Shown here piece by piece: positions 26,055-36,708 of a stretch of DNA of 64,000 bases. The stretch comes from Lysinibacillus sp. OF-1 (GTDB taxonomy: Bacteria; Bacillota; Bacilli; Bacillales_A; Planococcaceae). Every line of letters begins with the position of its first letter. The stretch's first letter is position 1. The translations under genes were made by a program, and so were the position numbers. The notes below the pieces were generated by a model. That model worked only from the letters and a program-made list of their open reading frames with translations. It had not been told where the DNA came from and searched no databases. The stretch lies in assembly GCF_028356935.1 (NCBI RefSeq), contig NZ_CP102798.1, positions 3,286,001 to 3,350,000 on the forward strand, read 5' to 3'.

Positions 26055-26171
26055 CAAAAAAAATCTGCTCGTCTATCGAATGTATTCAAGCCTATGCGAA
26101 GTACCTTCCTCTTTTCAGATCATGTATACATCGCCTTTTTGCAAATACTATTCGCATTAGACTCGCAGATT
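26055..26171 (-). ncRNA. 110-nt structured terminator/leader RNA (candidate)
   Basis: On the minus strand this 132-bp gap can fold into stacked helices: AATCTGC/GCAGATT, a GA/GA internal loop, GTCTA/TAGAC, CGAAT/ATTCG, GTATT/AATAC, and a 7/8-bp apical stem (GCGATGTA/TACTTCGC). Eight T follow the outer stem. It lies after the 26190 gene and before the SLH gene. It could be just a long terminator, but the stacked stems and tandem G-A mismatches look like a structured regulatory RNA. No known riboswitch consensus was recognised. Confidence 0.5.
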
Positions 26172-26189
26172 CTTTCTTTGTCTTTTATG

Positions 26190-27848
26190 CTAATCTACTA
26201 AAATAAAATGAGCTTTCACAAATCGATCGGATAAGACAACTAAACGATCGGATGGTTGTAAGTCAGCAGCTTGAATGACTTTTCCCGCTTTAATCAACGT
26301 CGCTTGGTCAATATTCACATTAACCATTTCACCCGCTTCATACCAACGACCATTTTGCCATTGGCTCACACTCTTGACATTTAGCACAGCAGGGTACGTA
26401 GATTTTACTGATTGTAGCTTCCCTGTCAGCATTAATGGAGCAACAGGTTTAGCATTATTTAAAATATGAAGTGCTTGTACATGCCCTTCCTTCACATAGA
26501 AGTAACCATAATCACCTTCAGATAAGTAAAGTTCAATATCCGGCATAACACTATATGTTTTATTGCCATCATCCACTAAAGCTTTTGTGGAATTACTTAC
26601 TGACAGTACTGTACGTTCAGTTTTCTTGAAAACATTCGATTCAATTTTCATCGCATCGTCAATCTCAATTAAATAACCATCTGCTTGAGCTAAGCGTCCA
26701 TAATATAATTCATGACCAGCTAAGTTAGGTGATATAAAGCTATCACTTGTCACTTGTACAACCTGTGCATAATGATCACGAGCAGCACCGTCTGTAATGA
26801 CAAAAGCAGTACCATACGCCATCAGCCCAGTAGGTTCAATTAAACGCCCATTCCGAATTAAAATGGTACCATTATGGAAGTACATTGAGCCCGCTGTTTT
26901 TAGTTTCAACAGTTTATAATCTGTATCTACAGAAAGCATTGGCTCATAATACGTTCGCTCATTATTTTTCAATACTACAATCTTCTCAATGACTTCTTTC
27001 CCAAATTGTTTAACTGTCGCATAGTATGCTTCACTACCTATATAATTTTTCAGTTGACCTTTCTCTACTTTCGTATTGCCAACATATATTGGCACCTTGG
27101 ATGTAAAAGACATTGTCGAAAGGTCATTTGTTGTTTGTGAGCCAAATTGCCAATTCACAAAGGCATGTTGGTTTTTCACGGTTAATTTATTAGCATTTGG
27201 ATTGACCGCTTGTATTTCGCCTTTGTATAAGTTTTCCACTAGAGTACCTGTTTCACTAATGGCTACTTTCGTCACCACAGAGGTATTTTTATTTTTAAAA
27301 CTTAATTTAACTCGATCTCCAACATATAACGCACTAATATCTGTTGCTGAAGAGCCTTTTTGATAATTGGTTTCTTTGTTTATATAGTAGGTTGTTTCTG
27401 CACCAACATCTGGTTTTACCATAATAAATAATCCATTTGGATCAATACTCGTTACGACACCAGCCGACGTTTTAACGCTACCTCCAGTTGATGTTCCATT
27501 CGTTTCTATTGGTGTATTAGATGTACCACGAAGCTCTACAACACTTCTTAAGGATATTTCAGCTTCCACTGCCATGCCCATTTTAAAGCCCTCAATAGTC
27601 GTAGACGTATTATTAATTGATAAACGAGTGTTCTTATTAATATTGAATGTGACTGTTCGTCCACGATCATTTTGCAATGTCACTTTGCTAAGCTGCTTTT
27701 CTATCGTACCATCTGGCTTTGTATATTCTGAATACGTTACATCGACAAAGGTCCCCGTCACCAATTGGGCTGCTTTTGCAGGTTGGCTAAAGGAAAAACC
27801 AATAACCATCAGTAACATCAGCATTAGTATGTATGAATACTTTCTCAA
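26190..27848 (-). CDS. Exported beta-rich protein of unknown function
   Basis: A 552-residue protein with a clear signal peptide (MRKYSYILMLMLLMVIGFSF, cleavage after AKA). The rest is mostly beta strands in repeated OB-like units: LVTGTFVDVTY ... VTLQNDRGRTVTF, then TSAGVVTSIDPNGLFIMV, then LYKGEIQAVNPNANKLTV and VAPLMLTGKLQSV. Such units with MGMAVEAEI and GDRVKLSF segments occur in other cell-surface proteins, but I name no family. It is the first of three genes for exported proteins and is separated from the next by a structured terminator. Confidence 0.7.
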   Translation of the reverse strand: MRKYSYILMLMLLMVIGFSFSQPAKAAQLVTGTFVDVTYSEYTKPDGTIEKQLSKVTLQNDRGRTVTFNINKNTRLSINNTSTTIEGFKMGMAVEAEISLRSVVELRGTSNTPIETNGTSTGGSVKTSAGVVTSIDPNGLFIMVKPDVGAETTYYINKETNYQKGSSATDISALYVGDRVKLSFKNKNTSVVTKVAISETGTLVENLYKGEIQAVNPNANKLTVKNQHAFVNWQFGSQTTNDLSTMSFTSKVPIYVGNTKVEKGQLKNYIGSEAYYATVKQFGKEVIEKIVVLKNNERTYYEPMLSVDTDYKLLKLKTAGSMYFHNGTILIRNGRLIEPTGLMAYGTAFVITDGAARDHYAQVVQVTSDSFISPNLAGHELYYGRLAQADGYLIEIDDAMKIESNVFKKTERTVLSVSNSTKALVDDGNKTYSVMPDIELYLSEGDYGYFYVKEGHVQALHILNNAKPVAPLMLTGKLQSVKSTYPAVLNVKSVSQWQNGRWYEAGEMVNVNIDQATLIKAGKVIQAADLQPSDRLVVLSDRFVKAHFILVD

Positions 27849-27953
27849 AAATCCTGCCTCCTTACTAAATATTAGTAATAGTATATCGTATTATTGGTAG
27901 TTTTTCTTATTCGAAAAGTTACATTTTAGAAGTTTCAAACATTCTTAAAAGTA

Positions 27954-27981
27954 AAGGTAGCTTTCAACTTCAAGCTACCTT
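27954..27981 (-). terminator. Terminator after the YjfB-like gene
   Basis: AAGGTAGCTT pairs perfectly with AAGCTACCTT (8-nt loop), 7 bp after the stop; a weak T-rich tail follows on the minus strand. Confidence 0.65.
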
Positions 27982-27988
27982 GCCTGCA

Positions 27989-28162
27989 TTACACTTGAAT
28001 ATCTATTGTATGTCCGGCTGTTGGATGTGGAGCATCTAACATTTCAACTAATTGTTCTGTGTTTTGTTGCTGCATATCCATAGCCTGTTTCGTAACAGCT
28101 AAAGATACATTTTGCATAAGTGTCGCTTGATTCATTGCCATTGATAAAGCTGCGATATCCAT
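27989..28162 (-). CDS. YjfB-family small protein
   Basis: A 57-residue protein: MDIAALSMAMNQATLMQNVS, then LAVTKQAMDMQQQNTEQLVEML and a PHPTAGHTIDI tail. This is the pattern of the YjfB family (annotated putative motility protein): MDIA..S..., VSxAVxKxAMD, LDxxxPHLGxxIDxxV. Function is not established. AGGAGGTG lies 5 nt upstream of the ATG. It is a single-gene unit with its own terminator. Confidence 0.85.
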   Translation of the reverse strand: MDIAALSMAMNQATLMQNVSLAVTKQAMDMQQQNTEQLVEMLDAPHPTAGHTIDIQV

Positions 28163-28252
28163 CTAGTCCACCTCCTATCTCATTTATCGGACAAATTGTT
28201 TAATCATCAAGCGTTTTCCCCAATTTTCTACTTATCTTACTGGTAAAAAGAC

Positions 28253-28297
28253 AAAAAACATCTACTGTCCTAACGACTAGACACAATAGATGTTTTT
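28253..28297 (-). terminator. Terminator of lonA-ysxC
   Basis: AAACATCTACTGTC pairs with GACACAATAGATGTTT (one mismatch/bulge), with T on both flanks, just after the ysxC stop. Confidence 0.8.
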
Positions 28298-28300
28298 ACA

Positions 28301-28882
28301 TTACATTTTATTTTCAATTGTTTCCCAAACTTCTTCAAAGCCAAGACCCGTTTCCGAAGAAAAGACAATAAGTGGATCACTTTTCTCCAGTTCCAATGTC
28401 TCTTTGACAATTTTTTTATGTTTATCCCATTTACCTTTTGGGATTTTATCTGCCTTCGTTGCAATAACAATACAAGGAATATTGTAGTGCTTTAAAAAAT
28501 CATACATCATGCGATCATCTGCTGTTGGTGGGTGACGCAAATCTATAATTTGTACAACCGCTTTTAATTCCTGGCGCCCTGTAAAGTAACGCTCAATCAT
28601 TTTTCCCCAAGCTTCGCGTTCAGACTTAGAAACCTTTGCATATCCATAACCCGGAACATCCACAAAAAATAATTGTTCTTCGATTTTATAAAAGTTAAGG
28701 GTTTGTGTTTTACCAGGCTTCGAAGAAATCCGCGCTAAAGCTTTACGTCCAATCATTCGATTAATGAAGGAAGATTTCCCTACATTCGAACGACCAGCTA
28801 ATGCAAATTCTGGCAGTCCATCTTCTGGATATTGGTCTGGCCTTACCGCACTAATGACCATTTCGACATTATGGACTTTCAT
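28301..28882 (-). CDS. ysxC: Ribosome biogenesis GTPase YsxC/EngB
   Basis: A 193-residue TrmE-Era-EngA-EngB-type GTPase needed for 50S subunit assembly. It has G1 [11 protein letters not shown]3 DVPGYGYA and G4 TKADK. The start at 28882 (MKVHNVEM) has GGAGG upstream and gives the usual EngB length. It follows lonA by 4 bp, as in B. subtilis. Confidence 0.97.
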   Translation of the reverse strand: MKVHNVEMVISAVRPDQYPEDGLPEFALAGRSNVGKSSFINRMIGRKALARISSKPGKTQTLNFYKIEEQLFFVDVPGYGYAKVSKSEREAWGKMIERYFTGRQELKAVVQIIDLRHPPTADDRMMYDFLKHYNIPCIVIATKADKIPKGKWDKHKKIVKETLELEKSDPLIVFSSETGLGFEEVWETIENKM

Positions 28883-28886
28883 TTTT

Positions 28887-31211
28887 CTAAAAACCTCCGT
28901 CCAGTGCATAGGCTAATACTTCATCAGCCGACGACACTAGTTTAAATGTTAGTTGCTCACGCACACTGTCAGGAATATCTTCTATGTCACGTTCATTATC
29001 TTTTGGACAAATAATCGTTGTTAAGCCTGCACGGTGAGCACTTAATGTTTTTTCTTTTAGACCGCCAATTGGCAATACACGGCCGCGTAACGTAATTTCA
29101 CCAGTCATACCTACCTCACGGCGAATCGGACGATGTAGAATCGCTGAGACAATAGCTGTTGCCATTGTAATACCAGCGGATGGTCCATCTTTTGGTACAG
29201 CCCCTTCTGGCACATGGATATGAATATCATGATTATCAAAATATTCTGCATCCACATTAAGTTGTTCCATTTTCGTACGAACATAGGATAATGCTGTCTG
29301 AGCAGATTCCTTCATGACTTCACCAAGTTTACCAGTTAGCTGTAACTTCCCTTTACCTGGTGTTAAGGATACTTCAATTTGAAGTGTATCTCCACCGACT
29401 GTTGTATAAGCAAGCCCTGTAGCGACTCCCACTTGATTTTCCTTTTCAGCCTGTCCATAACGGAAGCGATGTTTACCAAGTAATTCTTGTACAGACTTTG
29501 AGCTAACTGTTACTCGTTTTTTCTCACCAGATACAATTACTTTGGCGATTTTACGACAAAGTGTAGCAATTTGCCGTTCTAAACCACGAACGCCTGCCTC
29601 ACGTGTATAATAACGTATAATGTCGAGGACTGCTTCATCCTTCATTACCACTTGTGTTTTTTTCAAGCCATGTTCTTTAAGTTGCTTTGGTATTAAGTGG
29701 TTTTTCGTTATTTGCGCTTTTTCAATTTCTGTATAACCTGCAATGGAAATCACTTCCATACGATCTAACAATGGTCCTGGAATACTGCTTAAATCATTGG
29801 CTGTTGCAATAAATAATACATTCGATAAATCATACGGTTCCTCAATATAATGATCACTAAATGTATTGTTTTGCGCAGGATCTAAAACCTCTAGCATTGC
29901 TGCTGCTGGGTCCCCTCTAAAATCATTCGACATTTTATCAATTTCATCCAATAAAAATACCGGATTAATGGTACCCGCTTTTTTCATTCCTTGAATGATA
30001 CGTCCTGGCATTGCGCCTACATACGTTCGTCGATGTCCGCGAATTTCAGATTCATCACGCACGCCACCTAATGAAATACGAATAAACTTACGATCTAAGC
30101 TCTCCGCAATAGAGCGAGCTAACGATGTTTTCCCCACACCTGGTGGTCCTGCCAAGCATAAAATAGGTCCTCTAAGCGAATTTTTCAGCTGACGCACAGC
30201 TAAATACTCCAAAACTCGTTCTTTGACTTTTTCTAATCCATCATGATCTCGATTTAAAATATTCTCAGCATGGGCAATATTCATGCGATCTTCTGTTGAA
30301 TTTGTCCATGGTAATGAGATGAGCCAATCGATGTAATTGCGAATAACGCCGCTTTCTGCACTGGCACTTGGTATTTTTTCATATCGATCTAATTCTTTCA
30401 GTGCCGCCTCTTTTGTTGACTCTGGCATACCCGCTTCGTCAATACGCTTACGCAATTCCGCTACTTCTCCAGTCTTCCCTTCGCGGTCTCCCAGCTCTGT
30501 TTGAATAGCTTTCATTTGCTCACGCAAATAATATTCCTTCTGCGTACGCTCCATTGATTGCTTTACTTTAGAATTAATTTTCTTTTCTAAATCTAACACT
30601 TCTTGTTCATCGTGCAAACGAATAATTAAGTGATCTAATCGTTTTTTTACATTCAGCATTTCCAATACTTCTTGCTTATCCGCAATCTTAAATGGTAAAT
30701 GAGAAGCAATGATATCTGCTAAACGGCCAGGCTCTTCAATATCTGTTACAGTGTTGATGGTTTCAGTCGTAATCTTATTGGAGGATTTTGCATATTTTTC
30801 AAAATACGTCATTAATGTACGCATCAATGCCTGCGTTTCTACATCTTTATCTATTGACTCCTCTTTTACGTCAACATCCACAACAGTATACTTCTCTAAC
30901 GCACGGTAGTTATTCCAGGTAGCACGCGATACCCCTTCTACTAGTATACGCAATGTGCCATTTGGTAATTTTAGCATTTGTTTAACAAAAGCCATCGTAC
31001 CAACTGCATACAAATCTTGCTCTTCTGGCTGTTCATCGTGCATTTCTTTTTGTGTCACCAATAAAATCATTTGGTCCTCTAACATCGCCTGCTCTAGCGC
31101 CGCTACAGAACGATTTCTACCCACATCAATATGTAACACCATCGATGGGTATACTAAAAGTCCACGTAAAGGCAATAATGGTACATTTGTTGTTTTTTGT
31201 ATTGTCACCAT
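28887..31211 (-). CDS. lonA: ATP-dependent protease Lon (LonA)
   Basis: A 774-residue protease with the N-terminal substrate-binding domain ([20 protein letters not shown]), AAA+ module (GPPGVGKTS Walker [11 protein letters not shown]alker B) and C-terminal protease domain with the catalytic serine in [13 protein letters not shown] and a downstream lysine. The ATG at 31211 has GGAGGTG 8 nt upstream and gives exactly the B. subtilis LonA length. lonB, which separates clpX and lonA in B. subtilis, is missing here. Confidence 0.97.
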   Translation of the reverse strand: MVTIQKTTNVPLLPLRGLLVYPSMVLHIDVGRNRSVAALEQAMLEDQMILLVTQKEMHDEQPEEQDLYAVGTMAFVKQMLKLPNGTLRILVEGVSRATWNNYRALEKYTVVDVDVKEESIDKDVETQALMRTLMTYFEKYAKSSNKITTETINTVTDIEEPGRLADIIASHLPFKIADKQEVLEMLNVKKRLDHLIIRLHDEQEVLDLEKKINSKVKQSMERTQKEYYLREQMKAIQTELGDREGKTGEVAELRKRIDEAGMPESTKEAALKELDRYEKIPSASAESGVIRNYIDWLISLPWTNSTEDRMNIAHAENILNRDHDGLEKVKERVLEYLAVRQLKNSLRGPILCLAGPPGVGKTSLARSIAESLDRKFIRISLGGVRDESEIRGHRRTYVGAMPGRIIQGMKKAGTINPVFLLDEIDKMSNDFRGDPAAAMLEVLDPAQNNTFSDHYIEEPYDLSNVLFIATANDLSSIPGPLLDRMEVISIAGYTEIEKAQITKNHLIPKQLKEHGLKKTQVVMKDEAVLDIIRYYTREAGVRGLERQIATLCRKIAKVIVSGEKKRVTVSSKSVQELLGKHRFRYGQAEKENQVGVATGLAYTTVGGDTLQIEVSLTPGKGKLQLTGKLGEVMKESAQTALSYVRTKMEQLNVDAEYFDNHDIHIHVPEGAVPKDGPSAGITMATAIVSAILHRPIRREVGMTGEITLRGRVLPIGGLKEKTLSAHRAGLTTIICPKDNERDIEDIPDSVREQLTFKLVSSADEVLAYALDGGF

Positions 31212-31349
31212 GCGGGCATTCACCTCCGTCAAAATTTTCATGTTCACATCCCGCGCTACTAGTATGTGTTTAAAAAATTGATTCACACTAGTTATTGAAG
31301 CGAGCCAAAAATTTCTTCAAGTTACAGCTGGCTTTATGTAGGAATGAAT

Positions 31350-31398
31350 AAAAAGCTGACTGTCGATATGTGCGAATATTGCACAATCGAAGTCAGCT
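31350..31398 (-). terminator. clpX terminator
   Basis: AGCTGACT(T)CGAT pairs with ATCGACAGTCAGCT around a loop, followed on the minus strand by TTTTTA; 40 bp after the clpX stop. Confidence 0.85.
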
Positions 31399-31441
31399 AA
31401 TTACTCTCTATCTCACAACGGTAGACAGCCACATCTATTCG

Positions 31442-32713
31442 TTATGCTGAAGTTTTAGTGTCGCTACCTTCATCGAGTTCAGTGCCATCTTCAAGAAGCA
31501 ATTTCGGTTTTTCTTTATCCGTAATTGTTTTTGCTGTAATGATACATTTTTTTACGTCTTCACGGGAAGGCAATTCGTACATTACATCAAGCATTGTTGA
31601 CTCAATAATTGAACGAAGACCACGCGCACCTGTTTTACGCTCAATCGCTTCCTTCGCAATTGCCACAAGAGCCCCTTCATCAAATTCAAGCTCAACACCA
31701 TCTATTTCAAGCATTTTTTGATACTGCTTAGCTAGTGCATTTTTTGGCTCCGTTAAAATTTGTACAAGTGCAGCTTCATTTAATTGCTCTAGACTCGCAA
31801 GTACAGGTAATCGACCAATGAACTCTGGTATTAGACCAAATTTCAGTAGATCCTCAGGAATCAGCTTGGACATGATAGAACCTTCATCAACTTCTACTTT
31901 ATTCGGATCTGAACCGAACCCAATTACTTTTTCCCCTTGTCGGCGTTTAATGATAGTTTCAATACCATCAAATGCACCACCAACAATGAAAAGAATATTG
32001 GTTGTATCAATTTGTAAAAACTCTTGATGAGGGTGTTTTCGTCCTCCTTGTGGTGGAACACTTGCAACTGTTCCTTCTAAAATTTTAAGGAGTGCCTGCT
32101 GAACACCTTCGCCAGAAACATCTCGTGTAATCGATGGGTTTTCTGACTTTCGTGCAACTTTATCGATTTCATCAATATAGATAATCCCTTTTTCAGCACG
32201 CTCGATATCATAATCTGCTGATTGGATTAGCTTTAATAAAATATTTTCTACGTCCTCACCGACATAACCTGCTTCAGTTAGTGAGGTAGCATCCGCAATT
32301 GCGAATGGAACATTTAATATACGTGCTAACGTTTGAGCTAATAAAGTTTTACCGCTACCAGTTGGGCCGATTAACACAATGTTCGATTTTGCTAATTCAA
32401 CATCATCAATTTTACTGTTCGTATTGATGCGTTTATAGTGATTGTAAACTGCGACTGCCAATGCTTTTTTAGCACGCTCTTGTCCAATTACATACTCATC
32501 TAGAATCGTTAGGATCTCTTTCGGTTTTGGGATATCTTGGAATTCGATTTCCTCTTCTACACCTAGTTCCTCTACAACGATTTCGGAACAAAGCTCGATA
32601 CATTCATCACAAATATAAACACCTGGACCTGCAACTAATTTACGTACTTGTTCCTGTGGTTTTCCACAGAATGAGCATTTTAAATTGCCTTTTTCATCAT
32701 TAAATTTGAACAA
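31442..32713 (-). CDS. clpX: ATP-dependent Clp protease ATP-binding subunit ClpX
   Basis: A 423-residue AAA+ unfoldase that feeds proteins to ClpP. It has the N-terminal zinc-binding domain (CSFCGKP and CDECIEL), Walker A GPTGSGKT, Walker B IYIDEIDK and the IGF-type ClpP loop region (KVIGFGSD). The start is a TTG at 32713 with GGGGTG upstream, matching the normal ClpX beginning MFKFN. Length is standard. Confidence 0.97.
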   Translation of the reverse strand: MFKFNDEKGNLKCSFCGKPQEQVRKLVAGPGVYICDECIELCSEIVVEELGVEEEIEFQDIPKPKEILTILDEYVIGQERAKKALAVAVYNHYKRINTNSKIDDVELAKSNIVLIGPTGSGKTLLAQTLARILNVPFAIADATSLTEAGYVGEDVENILLKLIQSADYDIERAEKGIIYIDEIDKVARKSENPSITRDVSGEGVQQALLKILEGTVASVPPQGGRKHPHQEFLQIDTTNILFIVGGAFDGIETIIKRRQGEKVIGFGSDPNKVEVDEGSIMSKLIPEDLLKFGLIPEFIGRLPVLASLEQLNEAALVQILTEPKNALAKQYQKMLEIDGVELEFDEGALVAIAKEAIERKTGARGLRSIIESTMLDVMYELPSREDVKKCIITAKTITDKEKPKLLLEDGTELDEGSDTKTSA

Positions 32714-33335
32714 TATGTTTCACCCCTATTCAAGCAACAATCTTACAAGATTATTGAACCTTTATCAAATAAATTGTCTGCATCATTTACTGCTCGGCGT
32801 TCCTGCCTACATAGATTATAACGCATCGTCATGTACTTTACTTCATTTGTCTCCTGAAGCACTGTAGAAACCTGTTACCTTTGCCACCTTACGCGCTATA
32901 AAGTTACGGCTCTTCACTCCAGTTATACAAAAGAATAACTGATCTCTATTTATAAATCTACTACATGCATGGACCGAGGGCTTTTTTCATTCAAAAAAAT
33001 AAGTCATGTTAATAAGATCTATCTGAATGAAGTTAAATTTAGCATCGTATCAATTTCGCCTTGACGCAAGGTCATCTAAATTTTAAATTGTGCTAGCACC
33101 TTTAATTTCTCGAAACCTGTCAATGGCTCTATCTTCATTCAGTGATTGGACACACACTACAAAGTCTATATAGAATACAACACTCCCCCTAAAGAGAAGA
33201 GGTCTTTTGTACTGATCTATACTTTCAGTACAAACATCTGCTGAATGAAAATAAAAACTAAAACAATACTATGTATAAGTGAAGTAAAAAGAGAACTAAA
33301 CTTTAAGGGGACTGATTTTAAGAGTTTATGTGATA
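32714..33335. other. 622-bp gap between tig and clpX
   Basis: No convincing gene here. A perfect 10-bp hairpin (TTTGTACTGA/TCAGTACAAA, 33206-33234, 9-nt loop) and a small inverted repeat near 32733-32755 (CAATCTTACAAGATT) are visible. The strand of either is unclear. The gap presumably contains the clpX promoter, but I could not assign it. Confidence 0.4.
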
Positions 33336-33373
33336 AAACAAGGCACGGATTAATGCCGTACCTTGTTTTTTTT
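33336..33373 (-). terminator. tig terminator
   Basis: AAACAAGGCACGG and CCGTACCTTGTTT pair around a 6-nt loop, with T-runs on both strands; 22 bp after the tig stop. Confidence 0.9.
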
Positions 33374-33395
33374 AACTATCTAATTACACAAAAAC

Positions 33396-34685
33396 CTATT
33401 CAGTAATTTTAGCGTTTTCTACTAAAAATTCAACTGTTTTTTGGATTTTGATGTCGTTTTCAAGTACTGCTGTTCCACCTAAAGCACCTGTGATTTGATC
33501 TTTTGTCATGTTGAATTGAGCAGCCATTTTTTCTAATTCTGCTTCAATATCAGCTTCAGTTGCCTCAATTTTTTCAGCTTCAGCAATCGCTTCAAGTGTT
33601 AATGACACACGTACACGGCTTTCTGCTTCTTCTTTCATTTGGCCACGTAGATCTTCTTCTGATTGACCAGAGAATTGATAGTAAAGATCTAAGTTCATAC
33701 CTTGCGTTTGTAAGCGTTGACCGAACTCTTGTAACATACGATCAGTTTCAGAGTTAATCATACCTGCTGGTACTTCAAATTCAGCATTTTCAGCAGCTTT
33801 TTCTACTAGCTCATCACGAAGAGCTGCATCTGATTCTGCTACTTTTTGCTCTGCAGTTTGTTCTTTAATTTTAGCGCGTAAAGCTTCTACGCCTTCCACT
33901 TCTGGATCAATTTCTTTTGCGAATTCATCATTTAACTCTGGAAGAACTTTTGTTTTAACTTCTTTCACAGTTACTTTGAACGTAGCTTCTTTACCAGCTA
34001 ATTCAGCTGCATGGTATTCTTCTGGGAATGTCACAACAACATCTTTAGATTCGCCAGCTTTTACACCTACTAATTGCTCTTCAAACCCAGGAATGAATGA
34101 ACCTGAACCGATTTCTAGTGGATAGTCTTCACCTTTACCACCTTCAAAAGCTTCTCCACCTACGAAACCTTCGAAGTCGATTACAGCTGTATCACCATCT
34201 ACGATTGCTTCGTCTTCTTTAATTTCTAGCTCAGCTTTACGAGCTAATTGTTCTTGAATTTGAGCATCCACTTCTTCATCTGTTACTTCTACTGGAAGTT
34301 TAGATACTTCTAGACCTTTGTAGTCACCAAGCTTTGGTTCTGGTTTCACTGTTACTTGTGCAGTGAAAGTGAAGTCTTGGCCATGTACAAAGTTTTCTGT
34401 ACCAGAGATTTCTGGGTAATCAACTGGCATAATTCCAGCATCATCAATTGCTTTTGCATAAGAATCAGGAACGATGATTTCTAATGCATCTTGGTATAGA
34501 GATTCGATACCAAAACGTTGTTCAAACATTTTACGAGGCATTTTACCTTTACGGAAACCTGGTACGTTAATTTGTTTTACAACTTTTTTGAACGCTTGGT
34601 CCATTGCTGCATCTACTTCTACAGCAGGTACTTCGATTGTAAGAGTACCGATATTACCTTCTTGTTTTTCCCATTTTGCTGACAT
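33396..34685 (-). CDS. tig: Trigger factor
   Basis: A 429-residue ribosome-bound chaperone and peptidyl-prolyl isomerase. The N-terminal ribosome-binding signature [17 protein letters not shown] is present, followed by an FKBP-type domain ([20 protein letters not shown] ... [11 protein letters not shown]) and a helical C-terminal arm domain. Length matches the family. Codon use is strongly biased, as expected for an abundant protein. Confidence 0.97.
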   Translation of the reverse strand: MSAKWEKQEGNIGTLTIEVPAVEVDAAMDQAFKKVVKQINVPGFRKGKMPRKMFEQRFGIESLYQDALEIIVPDSYAKAIDDAGIMPVDYPEISGTENFVHGQDFTFTAQVTVKPEPKLGDYKGLEVSKLPVEVTDEEVDAQIQEQLARKAELEIKEDEAIVDGDTAVIDFEGFVGGEAFEGGKGEDYPLEIGSGSFIPGFEEQLVGVKAGESKDVVVTFPEEYHAAELAGKEATFKVTVKEVKTKVLPELNDEFAKEIDPEVEGVEALRAKIKEQTAEQKVAESDAALRDELVEKAAENAEFEVPAGMINSETDRMLQEFGQRLQTQGMNLDLYYQFSGQSEEDLRGQMKEEAESRVRVSLTLEAIAEAEKIEATEADIEAELEKMAAQFNMTKDQITGALGGTAVLENDIKIQKTVEFLVENAKITE

Positions 34686-34803
34686 GTATAAATACCTCCA
34701 AATAAATAATCAAGTTTAGATGTTAGACAATTCATTCGTAACTACGATTTTGACAACCATTTTAGTATAACATAGATGAGTATAGTTTCAACTTATTTCA
34801 TAC

Positions 34804-35787
34804 CTAATGTAGTTCTGTTAGCTTTTCTAACATTTGTAAAAAGTCGATGAGTTCATAGTCCATTTCCTGCACATTACCTAGCATCGCTGAGACAAAATCA
34901 ATATAACTATAGGCAACATCATCGGCTTCGAATGGATGCCATTCAAACGGATACGTTACAATAGCATGTTTCGCCATTAAATATTGTACCATTTCTAATG
35001 TCGTTGGGTCTTGTTCTAGCTTCTTTTCTATTATATTTTTTATCTCGCCATACTGTGGTAGCTGGTTAGGTAATACTAACTGGACAGGATTAACGTTTTT
35101 GGTTTGCTTAAATTTGGCTACGGTAACGTCAATGGCTACTTCTTGTTCCACTAATAAAATTAATGCCAAGCTCTGGACAAAAGGATGAATCGTTGAACAT
35201 TCAATAATCGCTTTTAGTGCCGTTTTTAATTGTCTTACATTTGTATCCATCAGACGATGTAAACGAATGGATTGTTCATTTGGAGTAAGCGCACAAAATT
35301 TCTCCAGCTCATATTCCTGTTCCTCTATTAAAAGCTGAGCATTTTCTCTTTTTTCTAGATTTTTAGACACTTCTCTATTTAAACTCTTCAATCGTTCAAA
35401 TTTCTCCACTTGATCATGAGGCAATACATTTTCTTCAAGAAGCGTCGTAATTAATGTCTCAACCTGATGGTATTCTTTCAACTGCATACATATTGTAATG
35501 TACAATTCCATCACTTCCACATAAAGTGTCGTTCCCATCGTAAATAACTGTTCACAAACACCTTTCGCTTTGTCATAGTCTTTTAATTCATATAAAGCAA
35601 AGGCATATGCACTGAGTGCAAATTCATCTCCCGCTTCATAGACAAATGCCTTTTCAAAACTGGCTACCGCCTTTTCATATTGATAATTCTCAGCAAACAT
35701 ATGCCCTTCACGTAGTAACGTTTGGACAGTGCCAGGAAAAACAACAATATTGTCATGTTTAAGAACATGACGCTTTCGTTTTGTCAT
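34804..35787 (-). CDS. YsoA-like TPR protein
   Basis: A 327-residue cytoplasmic protein with at least two tetratricopeptide-like units near the N-terminus (AENYQYEKAVASFEKAFVYE, DEFALSAYAFALYELKDYDK) and a long helical remainder. B. subtilis ysoA, a TPR gene beside tig, is the probable orthologue by position. The ATG at 35787 has AGAGGTGAG upstream. Molecular role unknown. Confidence 0.7.
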   Translation of the reverse strand: MTKRKRHVLKHDNIVVFPGTVQTLLREGHMFAENYQYEKAVASFEKAFVYEAGDEFALSAYAFALYELKDYDKAKGVCEQLFTMGTTLYVEVMELYITICMQLKEYHQVETLITTLLEENVLPHDQVEKFERLKSLNREVSKNLEKRENAQLLIEEQEYELEKFCALTPNEQSIRLHRLMDTNVRQLKTALKAIIECSTIHPFVQSLALILLVEQEVAIDVTVAKFKQTKNVNPVQLVLPNQLPQYGEIKNIIEKKLEQDPTTLEMVQYLMAKHAIVTYPFEWHPFEADDVAYSYIDFVSAMLGNVQEMDYELIDFLQMLEKLTELH

Positions 35788-36002
35788 TTTTCTCACCTCT
35801 TTATTTCTATTTTTCATTTCGGTTATTTACTAAAAAATCCACAAGTTTCTTATTTTTAACAAAAAATCATTGCTTTACATTCATATTTTGTAATAAATTG
35901 TATTATAATTAGAATAATCTAAAATTTATTACAAATTGCGGACGCTCTTTATTAATGTCTGCTACTTCAAGAAAATCAAGTTCTTAATAAGGAGTGGAAT
36001 CC

Positions 36003-36467
36003 ATGCAATTACTAGATACAATCACAGAATTTGATCATTGTATCTCATCTGCATTTGAGGCATTATCAATTAAAGTCATTTCATTTTCTACAGCGGACGG
36101 ACCTTTTCAAGATAAGCCGATAGAATTTGAATTTTTAACACGCACCAAAATTGACGTCTATACGCAAGAAGCCTGCACCTATATTTTACGTATTCAAGGG
36201 TGTATTCCTGGTTCTATTGCACTTGGTCATCAAAATGAATCACTTTCCATTATTCCTCAAAAAGTAAACATTGAATGTAACTACAAGCTGTTACATGTTG
36301 ATAAAAAAGATATGCAGCAAATTTTACAACATCCTGAGCCAAATCATCATTACAGTGAATGGCTTATTGATGCGATCAAAAATACCCACATTCTTGTCGA
36401 GTTAAAAACAAATCAGCACACCCTTATTGAATGGCCCATCGGCATAAAAGCGGCAATCATCGTCTAA
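36003..36467 (+). CDS. Protein of unknown function
   Basis: A 154-residue acidic protein (MQLLDTITEFDHCISSAFEA...), mixed alpha/beta, no signal peptide or membrane segment. The ATG at 36003 has AAGGAG 8 nt upstream; the ORF opens with a GTG that is inside this site. No family is recognised. It is a single-gene unit with its own terminator and is divergent from the TPR gene. Confidence 0.6.
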   Translation: MQLLDTITEFDHCISSAFEALSIKVISFSTADGPFQDKPIEFEFLTRTKIDVYTQEACTYILRIQGCIPGSIALGHQNESLSIIPQKVNIECNYKLLHVDKKDMQQILQHPEPNHHYSEWLIDAIKNTHILVELKTNQHTLIEWPIGIKAAIIV

Positions 36468-36474
36468 CTAGACT

Positions 36475-36505
36475 AAGACATACTTAAATAGGTATGTCTT
36501 TATTT
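36475..36505 (+). terminator. Terminator
   Basis: AAGACATAC pairs with GTATGTCTT (8-nt loop), followed by TTATTTATT, 7 bp after the preceding stop. Confidence 0.75.
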
Positions 36506-36708
36506 ATTGTTCACATTTAAGCTTTACCATTTTGTAGCGTTTCTATCATAACAACTTTCTATAGTTTCTGGAAATAATATTGTAAAAGTTATATTGGTAA
36601 TTAGCCACGTATCCTTTCTTCATATAATGAAGGTTTCAAATTGCTCCATTCGAAATAAAAAAGGCTATAATATATAGTACAAAAATGATGATGGGGGCTT
36701 TCTCAAAT

